DNA of 64,000 nucleotides from Rhodanobacter sp. (lineage in GTDB: Bacteria; Pseudomonadota; Gammaproteobacteria; Xanthomonadales; Rhodanobacteraceae). The stretch covers positions 23,589 to 87,588 of the forward strand of contig SCRO01000046.1 of NCBI GenBank assembly GCA_004298505.1, written 5' to 3'. Numbering within the stretch: position 1 is the stretch's first letter; each line of letters opens with the position of its first letter. A program made the translations under genes and the position numbers. Below the pieces are notes generated by a model, which did no database searches, was not told where the DNA came from, and saw only the letters and a program-made list of their open reading frames with translations. Below are positions 53,585-62,707 of the stretch, piece after piece.

Positions 53585-55006
53585 ATGTGGCGCCATCTGA
53601 CCACGCTGCGCGCGCGGCTGAGCCTGCTCCTGCTCGCCGCTGGGGTGGCCGGTGCGCTGATCTTCGCGGGGGTCACGCAGTGGCCGTTGCCGCAATTCCT
53701 GGCGTGGCTGCACACTCAATTGACGGTCCCGGTTGATGTGACGGCCGTGCCGGCCAAGGCGCCGCCGCTACCGCATCTGGATATCTACACTGCGTTGGCG
53801 ATCGGGCTGGTGCTGCTGTTGCTGGCCGCCATCTGGCTGGCCGGACGCGCGATGGCGCCGGTGAGCCGTTTGCTGCGTGCGCTGGAAGGCGCGGTGGCTA
53901 GTTATCGGGATGGTGATTTCAGTTTTTCGATCGCCGTCGACCGGCGCGACGAGCTGGGTCGGCTGATCCGCATGCACAACGACCTGGGCCATACCCTGCG
54001 CGAGCAGCGCCAGCACCTGGCCCAGCGCGAACTGTTGCTGGATACGGTGGTGCAGAACACGCCGGTGGCGCTGGTGCTGACCGACCCCGTCGGCCGCGTC
54101 GCCTACGCGAATATCGCCTCGCGGCATTTGTTCAACGAAGGCCGCAGTCTCAGCGGGCTGGAGTTCGCTCAATTGCTGCTCAATGCGCCGAAAGTGTTGC
54201 GGCAGGCGGTGGATAGTGGTGAAGACACCCTGCTCACGGTGGAGATGGACGGCAACGAGGAGACCTTCCACCTGTCGCAACGTGCCTTCCGCTTGCAGGG
54301 GCGACCGCATCGGCTGCATTCGTTCCGGCGCATGACGCGCGAGCTGTCGCGGCAGGAGGTGGCGACCTGGAAGCGGGTGATCCGGGTGATCAGCCACGAG
54401 CTCAACAATTCGCTGGCGCCGATTTTCTCGCTGGCACATTCGGGCGCGGAGCTGGCCCGGCGGGGCGACATCGAGCGCCTGCCGCATGTGTTCGCCACCA
54501 TCGGCGAACGCGCCCGCCATCTGCACGGGTTCATCGCTGGCTACGCCAGTTTCGCCAAGTTGCCCACGCCGCAGCCGGTGGCGGTGGCCTGGCCGGCATT
54601 TCTGGAAAGCCTGTCGCTGCATTGCCAGTATCGACTGGCGACCCCGCTGCCGGAGCGACCAACGTGGTTCGACGCGGCACAGATCGAACAGGTGCTGATC
54701 AACCTGATCAAGAACGCGCACGAAGCCGATGGCGCGGCCGGTGAAGTGACCCTGTCCATACTGCAAAACGCACATGATCTACGCATCGAGGTGGCCGATC
54801 GCGGCCCCGGCATGAGTGACGCCGTGCTTTCGCAGGCGTTGATTCCGTTCTATTCGACCAAGCGCTCCGGCACCGGCCTGGGCCTGGCACTGGCGCGGGA
54901 AATCACCGAGGCGCATGGCGGGCGCATTGCACTGGCGAATCGGGAGGCGGGCGGTCTGCGTGTCACCTTGCTTTTGCCGTCGACGAATCGCCAGGAGCGC
55001 GCTTGA
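53585..55006 (+). CDS. Sensor histidine kinase (NtrY-like, HAMP/PAS/HATPase)
   Basis: Two TM segments, VIRVISHELNNSLAPIFSLAHS H-box, IEQVLINLIKNAHEA N-box, GTGLGLALAREI. Confidence 0.93.
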   Translation: MWRHLTTLRARLSLLLLAAGVAGALIFAGVTQWPLPQFLAWLHTQLTVPVDVTAVPAKAPPLPHLDIYTALAIGLVLLLLAAIWLAGRAMAPVSRLLRALEGAVASYRDGDFSFSIAVDRRDELGRLIRMHNDLGHTLREQRQHLAQRELLLDTVVQNTPVALVLTDPVGRVAYANIASRHLFNEGRSLSGLEFAQLLLNAPKVLRQAVDSGEDTLLTVEMDGNEETFHLSQRAFRLQGRPHRLHSFRRMTRELSRQEVATWKRVIRVISHELNNSLAPIFSLAHSGAELARRGDIERLPHVFATIGERARHLHGFIAGYASFAKLPTPQPVAVAWPAFLESLSLHCQYRLATPLPERPTWFDAAQIEQVLINLIKNAHEADGAAGEVTLSILQNAHDLRIEVADRGPGMSDAVLSQALIPFYSTKRSGTGLGLALAREITEAHGGRIALANREAGGLRVTLLLPSTNRQERA

Positions 55007-55744
55007 CTACGGCGGGTCTGACTTGGTGGACAAGCCGGAAAAGTCCGCGCTGGCCGTTCGGTCGAGTTTCTTGCGTTGCGCCGGCAACGGCTCTCCCGTG
55101 GCCTGGAACCACACGTTCTCGGCGATATTGGTGGCGTGGTCGCCGATGCGCTCGATGTTCTTGGCCATGAACAGCAGGTGCGTGCACGGCGTGATGTTGC
55201 GCGGGTCTTCCATCATGTAGGTCAGCAACTGGCGGAAGTAGCCGGTGTAGGCCTCGTCCAGCACTGTGTCGTTCTTCCACACCGCGTAGGCGCGTTCGGT
55301 GTCCCGATCGTGATAGGCCGCCAGTACGTCGCGCACGCCGGTTGCCGCCAGTCTTGCCAGGTGTTCGAGGCCGGCCGCAGGCCGGACCGGTGCCACCATC
55401 GATAGCGGGATCGAGCGCTTGGCCACGTTGGCGGCGTAGTCGCCGATGCGCTCGATATCCGCCGCAATGCGCAGCGCGGCAAACACGTTGCGCAGGTCGC
55501 CAGCCATCGGCGCGCGCAAGGCCAGCAGGCGCACGACATCGTGACTGACCTCCTGCTCCATCCGGTCGATCGTGTCGTCGTTGTCGACCACGCGCTGGGC
55601 GGCCCGCTCGTCGCGGCGTTCCACCACGTCGATCGCCGCCTCCAGTTGCTTCACCGACAACTCGCCCATGTGCACGATTTCGCCAGTCAGTCGGCTCAGT
55701 TCGGCGTCGTAACTCTTGATGATGTGATCTTTGCTGGTGGTCAT
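55007..55744 (-). CDS. phoU: Phosphate transport regulator PhoU
   Basis: MTTSKDHIIKSYDAELSRLTGEIVHMGELSVKQLEAAI. Confidence 0.95.
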   Translation of the reverse strand: MTTSKDHIIKSYDAELSRLTGEIVHMGELSVKQLEAAIDVVERRDERAAQRVVDNDDTIDRMEQEVSHDVVRLLALRAPMAGDLRNVFAALRIAADIERIGDYAANVAKRSIPLSMVAPVRPAAGLEHLARLAATGVRDVLAAYHDRDTERAYAVWKNDTVLDEAYTGYFRQLLTYMMEDPRNITPCTHLLFMAKNIERIGDHATNIAENVWFQATGEPLPAQRKKLDRTASADFSGLSTKSDPP

Positions 55745-55754
55745 GCGATGCCTC

Positions 55755-55826
55755 GGGGTGGGAACGGGGAACGGGGAACGGGGAGCATCAGATTTGCAAC
55801 AAACCACATGTTCCCCCGTTTCCCGC
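55755..55826. repeat. G-rich/C-rich mini element (copy F) between pstB and phoU
   Basis: GGGGTGGGAACGGGGAACGGGGAACGGGG ... TTCCCCCGTTTCCCGCC. Confidence 0.85.
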
Positions 55827-55831
55827 CTTCA

Positions 55832-56635
55832 TCAGCCGAAGCGGCCGGTGATGTAGTCCTCGGTCTGCTTCTTGTCCGGTTTGGTGAAGATCTTTTCGGT
55901 CTGCTCGAACTCGATCAGTTCGCCCAGATACATGAAGGCGGTCTGGTCGGAACAGCGGGCCGCCTGTTGCATGTTGTGGGTGACCATGACGATGGTGAAC
56001 TGGCTCTTGAGCTCTTCCACCAATTGTTCGATGCGACCGGTGGCGATCGGATCCAGCGCCGAGGTGGGCTCATCGAGCAACAGCACCTCGGGTTTGAGGG
56101 CGATCGCGCGCGCGATGCAGAGGCGCTGCTGCTGGCCGCCGGACAGGCTCAACGCGTTCTGCTTCAGCTTGTCCTTGACCTCGCTCCACAGCGCAGCGCT
56201 GTGCAATGCCTCTTCCACGCGGTTGGCCATGTTCGCCTTCGACAGCTTCTCGTGGTGGCGGATACCGTAGGCGACGTTTTCGAAGATCGTCATCGGGAAC
56301 GGAACCGGCTTCTGGAACACCATGCCGATCTTGCTGCGCAGCCGATTCATCGAGTAGCGCGTATCGAGAATGTCTTCACCGTCGACCAGGATCTTGCCTT
56401 TCGCCTCCATCCCAGGATAGATCGCATAGATCCGGTTGAAGATCCGCAGCAGCGTGGATTTGCCACAACCCGACGGCCCGATGATGGCGGTGACCTGCTT
56501 CTCGGGAATATCCATGCTGATGCCCTTCAGGGCATGGAATTCCTTGTAATGGAAATGCAGGTCATGCACCCGGATCTTGATACGGTGCGCGGTATCGGCC
56601 GCGGGTGTCGCGATGGCGCTGGCGCGATCATCCAT
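55832..56635 (-). CDS. pstB: Phosphate ABC transporter ATP-binding protein
   Basis: [38 protein letters not shown]. Confidence 0.97.
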   Translation of the reverse strand: MDDRASAIATPAADTAHRIKIRVHDLHFHYKEFHALKGISMDIPEKQVTAIIGPSGCGKSTLLRIFNRIYAIYPGMEAKGKILVDGEDILDTRYSMNRLRSKIGMVFQKPVPFPMTIFENVAYGIRHHEKLSKANMANRVEEALHSAALWSEVKDKLKQNALSLSGGQQQRLCIARAIALKPEVLLLDEPTSALDPIATGRIEQLVEELKSQFTIVMVTHNMQQAARCSDQTAFMYLGELIEFEQTEKIFTKPDKKQTEDYITGRFG

Positions 56636-57500
56636 AGCTCACCTTCTTTCTCGAAAAAAACAGGCGCGTAAGCAGGCTCAACGCCAGAACGAACAGCGTG
56701 ATCACCAGTGCGCCAGCCCAGGCAATGGCGTGCAGGGTCGGGTCCGGATCGTTGGTGTATTGATAGATGGCCACCGGCACGCTGGCCATCTTGTCCAGCG
56801 GATGCGCGGTCATGAAGTTGTTGCCGAAGGCGGTAAACAGCAACGGTGCGGTTTCGCCGGCCAATCGGGCCAGAGCCAGCAGTACGCCGGTGACGATGCC
56901 TGAGCTGGCCGCGCGCAGCAGGATCTGCATGGTGAGTTTCCATTGCGGCACCCCCAGCGCCAGCGCGGCTTCGCGCAGCGTGCTCGGCACCAGTTGCAGC
57001 ATTTCGTCGGTGGTACGAACGATCACCGGCAGGCCGATAAGCGCCAGTGCCACACCGCCGGCGAAACCGGAGAACGACACAGCGCCGTGGGTCATGTTCG
57101 ACATCGGCAGCACAATGATCATGTAGACGAACAGACCGAGCACGATCGATGGCGCGGACAGCAGGATGTCGTTGAGAAAGCGGATCACCGTGCCCAGCCG
57201 GGTGAGTCGGGCGTATTCCGCCAGCCACGTGCCGGCCATCACGCCGATCGGCGTGCAGATCAGCAAGGCGATGAGATCCATCATCAGGCTGCCGACGATG
57301 GCATTGGCCAGGCCGCCCTGCGGGCCGTAGGCGGTAATTTTGGTGAACAGGCTGCCGTGCAGGGCGCTGATGCCATTGATCAGGGTCAGCCAGAGGATCC
57401 AGACCAGGAAGAACAGGCCCAGCACGGTGGCGGCGGTGCCGAACGTCATCGCGATGGCGTTGGTGATGCGGCGACGGGTATAGAGGCCCTGGGCAGACAT
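56628..57500 (-). CDS. pstA: Phosphate ABC transporter permease PstA
   Basis: Membrane protein; [22 protein letters not shown]. Confidence 0.95.
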   Translation of the reverse strand: MSAQGLYTRRRITNAIAMTFGTAATVLGLFFLVWILWLTLINGISALHGSLFTKITAYGPQGGLANAIVGSLMMDLIALLICTPIGVMAGTWLAEYARLTRLGTVIRFLNDILLSAPSIVLGLFVYMIIVLPMSNMTHGAVSFSGFAGGVALALIGLPVIVRTTDEMLQLVPSTLREAALALGVPQWKLTMQILLRAASSGIVTGVLLALARLAGETAPLLFTAFGNNFMTAHPLDKMASVPVAIYQYTNDPDPTLHAIAWAGALVITLFVLALSLLTRLFFSRKKVSYG

Positions 57501-58471
57501 TACTTGCCCTCCCGCCTGGCCAGCTGATGCAGCATCAGGCGTGCGATCAGCAGCACGATGAAAGTCACCACGAACAGCAGGAAGCCCAGTGCGATCAGCG
57601 CCGAGCGATGCACGCCCACCGCCTCGTTGAATTCATTGGCGATGCTGGAGGAGATCGAGGTGCCGGGCATCAGCAGCGACGAGGTGATGTTGTAGGAATT
57701 GCCCAGCACGAAGGTGACCGCCATGGTCTCGCCGAGCGCACGGCCCAGGCCCAGGATGATGCCACCGATGACCGCCGAGCGCGTGTAGGGCAGCACGATA
57801 TCCCATAGTACCTCCCAGCGGGTCGAGCTGAGCGCATAGGCCGACTCTTTCAGTCGCGTGGGAACGGTCTGGAACACCTCGCGCATCACCGAGGTGATGA
57901 AAGGCAGGATCATCACCGCCAGCACGATCCCCGCGGTGAGCAGGCCCAGCCCCAGCGGCGGCCCCTGGAACAGCTTGCCGATCAGCGGGATCCGGCCCAG
58001 CGTGGCGCTGAGCGCCGGCTCGATGCCGGACATGAAAGGTACAAACACGAACAGGCCCCACATGCCATAGATGATCGACGGGATGCCGGCCAGCAATTCG
58101 ATCGCCGAGCTGACCGGGCCGCGCATCCAGGTGGGCGCGATTTCGGTCAGGAACATCGCCACACCGAAACTCACCGGCACCGCCAGGACGATCGCGATCA
58201 ACGAGGTGACCAGGGTGCCGAAGATCGGAGACAGCGCACCATAATCGTCCTTGACCGGGTTCCAGGCGTCGCTGGTCAGGAAGTGCAGCCCTTGACCGAA
58301 CAGAACCTCGCGCCCGCCCCATAACGTGGATAGCGCCGCGCCCAGCAAGGCCGCCAAGACCAACAGGGCACAGAACTTCAGGACACCGCGGAATATCCGG
58401 TCATACCGGGCATCGAGATGAGCGCGCCTCTCGCTGTCGCGGACCAACTGTCTGGTAAGCGTCACTTGCAT
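57500..58471 (-). CDS. pstC: Phosphate ABC transporter permease PstC
   Basis: DAWNPVKDDYGALSPIFGTLVTSLIAIVLAVPVSFGVAMFLTEIAP; start set to 58471. Confidence 0.95.
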   Translation of the reverse strand: MQVTLTRQLVRDSERRAHLDARYDRIFRGVLKFCALLVLAALLGAALSTLWGGREVLFGQGLHFLTSDAWNPVKDDYGALSPIFGTLVTSLIAIVLAVPVSFGVAMFLTEIAPTWMRGPVSSAIELLAGIPSIIYGMWGLFVFVPFMSGIEPALSATLGRIPLIGKLFQGPPLGLGLLTAGIVLAVMILPFITSVMREVFQTVPTRLKESAYALSSTRWEVLWDIVLPYTRSAVIGGIILGLGRALGETMAVTFVLGNSYNITSSLLMPGTSISSSIANEFNEAVGVHRSALIALGFLLFVVTFIVLLIARLMLHQLARREGK

Positions 58472-58602
58472 TGTCGTGGATCGTCTGCCGGTTGTCTTCG
58501 GTTGTTTGAAGCGGAAATGCCCCGTGCGCAACCTGGGTTGACGCACGAGGCACTGACTCATGGATCCAGCCCGCGCAGCATGGGCCGAAGTTGTCATGTT
58601 TT

Positions 58603-59622
58603 CTACATCTTGAAGTCGGTTTTCCAATAGTTCTTGATCTGGTTCACCAGGCTCTGCGGCAGCGGTACGTAGTCGAGCGAGCGTGCCTGCTGCTGGCCAT
58701 GCTCGTAGGACCACTTGAAGAAGTCCATCACCACTTTTGCATTGGCGGCATTGCGTGGCTGTTTGTACATGATCACCCACGAAGTGGCGGTGATCGGCCA
58801 GGCCGTTGCGCCCGGGGCGTTGGTCATCAGCAGGTTGAAGTTCTTGGCATCTTTCCAGTCGGCCGTATCAGCGGCGGCCTGGAACGTGGCGATGGTCGGG
58901 GCGACCACCTTGCCGGCGGCATTCTTCATCAGGGCGTAGCCGATGTGGTTCTGCAGGGCGTAGGCGTATTCGACATAGCCGATCGAGTTCTTGATCTGCT
59001 TGACGTAGGCCGAGACGCCCTGGTTGCCCTTGCCGCCGATACCGACCGGCCACTGGACCGCGGTGCCTTCACCGACCTTCGCTTTCCACTCCGGGCTGAC
59101 CTTGGACAGGTAGTCGCTGAAGTTGAAGGTGGTGCCCGAGCCGTCGGAGCGGTGTACGACGGTGATCTTCGTGTCCGGCAGCTTCACGCCGGGGTTCAGT
59201 GCGGCGATTGCCGCATCCTTCCAGCTGGTGATCTTGCCGAGGTAGATGTCGGCCAGGACCTGGCCATCCAGCACCAGCTTGCCCGGTGCAATCCCCTCGA
59301 CGTTGAACGCCGGCACAATGCCGCCGATCACGTCGGGGAATTGACCCAGGCCAAATTTCTGCAGGGTTGCCTCATCTAGCGGCATGTCGGAGGCGCCGAA
59401 ATCGACTGTGCCCGCCTTGATCTGGGCAATGCCGCCGCCGGATCCGATGGACTGGTAGTTGATCTGGTTACCGGTTTTTTCGGCGTAGGTCGCCGACCAT
59501 TTGGAAACCACCGGATAGACAAAGCTCGATCCGGCCCCGGTTACATCGGTGGCATGGGCGGCCATGCCGAACGTGGATGCCACGATGATCGCGGCGGCGA
59601 ATGTTTTGCATGAGTTCAACAT
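58603..59622 (-). CDS. pstS: Phosphate-binding protein PstS
   Basis: TDVTGAGSSFVYPVVSKWSATYAEKTGNQINYQSIGSGGGIAQIKAGTVDFGASDMPL. Confidence 0.96.
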   Translation of the reverse strand: MLNSCKTFAAAIIVASTFGMAAHATDVTGAGSSFVYPVVSKWSATYAEKTGNQINYQSIGSGGGIAQIKAGTVDFGASDMPLDEATLQKFGLGQFPDVIGGIVPAFNVEGIAPGKLVLDGQVLADIYLGKITSWKDAAIAALNPGVKLPDTKITVVHRSDGSGTTFNFSDYLSKVSPEWKAKVGEGTAVQWPVGIGGKGNQGVSAYVKQIKNSIGYVEYAYALQNHIGYALMKNAAGKVVAPTIATFQAAADTADWKDAKNFNLLMTNAPGATAWPITATSWVIMYKQPRNAANAKVVMDFFKWSYEHGQQQARSLDYVPLPQSLVNQIKNYWKTDFKM

Positions 59623-59781
59623 GGTTGCTCCTTGAGAGGCTCGTCGAATGGACCACGCCATTTAAGGGGTTGCGTATTGCAATGAGATGAGATGAATGTT
59701 TCAAACAGATGACAGTCGTCGATGTTTGTCATCTTTCAGGGTGTTGCGTCGAGCGCGTTGCCCAGCCGGAGTGTCTCGAAG

Positions 59782-59799
59782 TTGTCATGAAATCTGCAT
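59782..59799 (+). promoter_or_regulatory. Candidate Pho box upstream of the porin gene
   Basis: TTGTCAT-GAAA-TCTGCAT versus CTGTCAT-N4-CTGTCAT. Confidence 0.4.
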
Positions 59800-59906
59800 C
59801 GAACGGTAAACAGTTGCCGGCATCCTGCCTCCCGTTCCTTTGCTTGGCCGACCATCTGGATCGAGGGGGCGGTTGAGATGACTTCTACCATCATGCGGAG
59901 AATGAC

Positions 59907-61139
59907 ATGCGTTCGAGACTACTTGCCGTGGCGATTGCTGCCGGTTTGGGCGTCAGCGGCTTCATCCCTGTTGCGGCTGCAGCCCAGACCCGGATGCCCC
60001 CAGCGGCGACCAGCAGTGACACCGAACTGGCGCAGCTGAAGGCGCAACTGGCGGCGCTGCAGTCCAGGGTCGACCAGATGCAGCAGCAGCGAGTCCGGAC
60101 GCAGACGGTGAGCACGCCGTCTGCGTCCACCGATGCACGCCTGGCGGCGCTGGAGAAGGCGGTAGACGACACCACGATCGGTGGCAAGATGTATTTCGAT
60201 TACACCAATATCGATCAGAAGAACAGCCTAACCGGCAAGACCAATGCATCGGGTACCGGTATTGATGTGAAACGCTTCTACCTCGGCGTCACGCACCAGT
60301 TCAGCGACATCTGGTCGGCCAACCTGACCACCGACTTCAATTACGTCAGCAACGACGGCGAAACCAATCTGTTCGTCAAGAAGGCGTACGTGCAGGGCAA
60401 GTTCGACCAGGCGGCAGTCTTGCGGATCGGCTCCGCAGACATGCCGTGGATCCCGTTTGTCGAGAACTACTACGGCTTCCGCTACGTCGAAAATACGCTG
60501 ACCGATCGCCTCAAGTACGCCAATTCGGCCGATTGGGGCATCAACCTGAGCGGCGACCTTGGCCAGCGCAAATACCTCAACTACTCGGTGTCCGCGGTCA
60601 ACGGCAATGGCTACAAGAACCCCAGCCGCAGCAACAACGTGGACTTCGAAGGTCGCGTCGGTTTCGTGCCGTTCAAGGGCATGGTCGTGGCGGTGGGCGG
60701 CTACACCGGCGATCGCGGCCACGGGCTGCAGAACGTCAACACCATTCACACCGCTCAGCGTTTCGATGTCATGGTGGCCTATGCCGGTCCGCGGTTTCGT
60801 GCCGGTGGTGAGTACTTCGACGCCAAGAGCTGGAACAATGTGCTGACTCCGCTGGCCGACAAGGCCGACGGCTATTCCTTCTGGGGTAGCGTGGATCTGC
60901 CGGCCAGGTTCAGCCTGTTCGCCCGTTACGACCACGCCTCGCTGAGCAAGGACATCAATCCGTCGGCCAAGGATGTGTATTACAACGCAGGCGTGCAGTA
61001 CGAGGTCACCAAGGGCTTCCAGCTTGCGCTGGTGTACAAGCACGAGAAGGGCGATGTCTCCGGCAGCACGCCGCTGCCGCTGCCGCTGGTCAACGTGAAG
61101 ACCGACGAAGTGGGCGTGTTCGGCCAGGTGGCCTTCTAG
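59907..61139 (+). CDS. OprO/OprP-like phosphate/polyphosphate-selective porin
   Basis: Signal peptide, N-terminal coiled coil, GGKMYFDYTNIDQKN...KRFYLGVTHQFSDIWSANLTTDFNY...barrel ending GVFGQVAF; divergent from pstS. Confidence 0.88.
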   Translation: MRSRLLAVAIAAGLGVSGFIPVAAAAQTRMPPAATSSDTELAQLKAQLAALQSRVDQMQQQRVRTQTVSTPSASTDARLAALEKAVDDTTIGGKMYFDYTNIDQKNSLTGKTNASGTGIDVKRFYLGVTHQFSDIWSANLTTDFNYVSNDGETNLFVKKAYVQGKFDQAAVLRIGSADMPWIPFVENYYGFRYVENTLTDRLKYANSADWGINLSGDLGQRKYLNYSVSAVNGNGYKNPSRSNNVDFEGRVGFVPFKGMVVAVGGYTGDRGHGLQNVNTIHTAQRFDVMVAYAGPRFRAGGEYFDAKSWNNVLTPLADKADGYSFWGSVDLPARFSLFARYDHASLSKDINPSAKDVYYNAGVQYEVTKGFQLALVYKHEKGDVSGSTPLPLPLVNVKTDEVGVFGQVAF

Positions 61140-61238
61140 ACGATTGGTGACCGGGAATGTTCGCTACGCGACGGTAGCCAGGCGTCATCCCGGTCGCACG
61201 CAACCGTTATAGCAAGGGAGTTTGACCCAGGGAAGGAA

Positions 61239-61275
61239 AGCGGCGGGCCTGGATGGCCCGCCGTTTGCTTTTGTG
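61239..61275 (+). terminator. Intrinsic terminator after porin gene
   Basis: GCGGCGGGCC-TGGAT-GGCCCGCCG-TTTGCTTTT. Confidence 0.75.
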
Positions 61276-61345
61276 CGCCAGGCATGGCGCGTAGCGCCGT
61301 GACTGGCGCTGTCCTGGCTATCCGCCGCTTTCTTGACCCATGGAA

Positions 61346-62530
61346 TCACGATGCGCCTGCCGATCCTCGTTGTCTGTCCTCGCACAGCTGAATTCTCGCC
61401 TCAACCGGCAGAGCCCGACACACTGCCAGAGAATTCAGCAGCTTCTCGAACTCGGCGATTACCGCATCCGGTGGGCAATGTTGCGCGGCGCGTCGGGCGT
61501 TGGCGCCCAGCACCCGGCATGCCTCGGGATCCAGGCCAAGTTGGTAGGCCGCTGTGATGAATCCTCGTGCGTCCGTTGTCGGTACCAGCAGCCCGGAGAT
61601 GCCGTTGGCCACGTGCTCCTGCGCGGCTGCCCGGTCGAAGGCGACGACCGGCAGGCCCGACGCCATGGCCTCCAGCACGACGTTGCCGAAGGTCTCCGAC
61701 AGGCTCGGAAACAGGAACAGGTCCGCACTGGCGTAGTGCGCGGCCAGTTCCGTGCCGCGCTTCGCTCCGACGAACAACGCATCCGGATAAGCGGCGGCCA
61801 GCGCATCGCGCTGGGGGCCGTCGCCGACCAGGACGATACGCGCGCGGGGTAGACGCGCGTGCAAGGCGCGGCAAGCCTGCACGGCGAACCCGAGGTTTTT
61901 TTCCGCGGCGAGCCGGCCGACGCACAACAATACCGGGGTGTCGTCGTGGACGCCCCAACTCCTACGCAAGGCAAGGTCGCGCCGTTCCGGCGTGAACAGC
62001 CTGCTGTCGACGCCGCGGCGCAGTTTCTGTACGTGGTCGATGCCGGCGTCCGTCAATTCGGCGCGCAAGGCGCCGGTAGGAACCAGCGTCATTTGCGCGC
62101 GCCGGTGGAAGCGCAGCAGGTGTTTGCGTACCAGCGGCGCCAGAAGTTCGATGCCGTAGTGTGCGGCGTAGTCGTGGAAGTGCGTGTGGAAGCCAGTCAC
62201 GACGGGTATGCCCAAGGTGTTTGCCGCGCGCATCGCCGATACGCCCAGCAGACCCTCCGTCGCGATATATATCGCATCGGGCCGCTGCGCGATCCAGCGC
62301 CTGCGCAGGGCGTTTCCCGCGGGCAGGCCAAACTGCACACTCGGGTAGCCCGGCATGGCTACGCCAGGCGCACACACCAGACCGACGTTGCCGGCGCGGC
62401 CGTTTGCACCCGGTCGCACTACCTCGACGTCAAAATCGCGCGCGGCCAGTCCCTCGGCGAGCGTGCGCACGCTCAGGGCCACGCCATGCCCCTGGGGTGG
62501 CCAGGTTTGTGTGACAAAGGTGATCCGCAT
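61346..62530 (-). CDS. Glycosyltransferase family 4 (SqdX/PimB-like)
   Basis: MRITFVTQTWPPQGHGVALSVRTLAEGLAARDFDVEVVRP...TGFHTHFHDYAAHYG...LFLFPSLSETFGNVVLEAMASGLPVVAFDRAA. Confidence 0.9.
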   Translation of the reverse strand: MRITFVTQTWPPQGHGVALSVRTLAEGLAARDFDVEVVRPGANGRAGNVGLVCAPGVAMPGYPSVQFGLPAGNALRRRWIAQRPDAIYIATEGLLGVSAMRAANTLGIPVVTGFHTHFHDYAAHYGIELLAPLVRKHLLRFHRRAQMTLVPTGALRAELTDAGIDHVQKLRRGVDSRLFTPERRDLALRRSWGVHDDTPVLLCVGRLAAEKNLGFAVQACRALHARLPRARIVLVGDGPQRDALAAAYPDALFVGAKRGTELAAHYASADLFLFPSLSETFGNVVLEAMASGLPVVAFDRAAAQEHVANGISGLLVPTTDARGFITAAYQLGLDPEACRVLGANARRAAQHCPPDAVIAEFEKLLNSLAVCRALPVEARIQLCEDRQRGSAGAS

Positions 62531-62585
62531 GCCTATTCTCCCGCCGGAACTGGAGCTGATTTTCGCGCAGTTGTGTTGCACGAAA

Positions 62586-62603
62586 GCGACTGGGGCATGA
62601 CTG
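62586..62603 (-). promoter_or_regulatory. Candidate Pho box upstream of the glycosyltransferase gene
   Basis: Reverse strand CAGTCAT-GCCC-CAGTCGC (7-4-7 direct repeat). Confidence 0.4.
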
Positions 62604-62633
62604 CGGCGTGGATCCCTTCCACGCCGCTTTTTT
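62603..62633 (+). terminator. Strong intrinsic terminator on + strand with no + gene upstream
   Basis: GCGGCGTGGA-TCCCT-TCCACGCCGC-TTTTTT, 10-bp perfect stem. Confidence 0.75.
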
Positions 62634-62707
62634 CCCGCCAGGCTCCTAGGTGCACCCTCCGCTAGACGCACCCTATGGCGATAGCATCATCTCGCTCTCC
62701 GAAGTTT

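Noticed and set aside
53397-53600. Small ORF between regulator and kinase genes (MIFPGPLAVLATLLAAATG...)
   Set aside because: Hydrophobic start but overlaps the kinase N-terminus and lacks support as a real gene.
58588-58612. Second TTGTCATG-like Pho box (TTGTCATGTTTTCTACAT) near the pstS stop
   Set aside because: Overlaps the pstS stop codon region and is oriented away from pstC; probably chance similarity.
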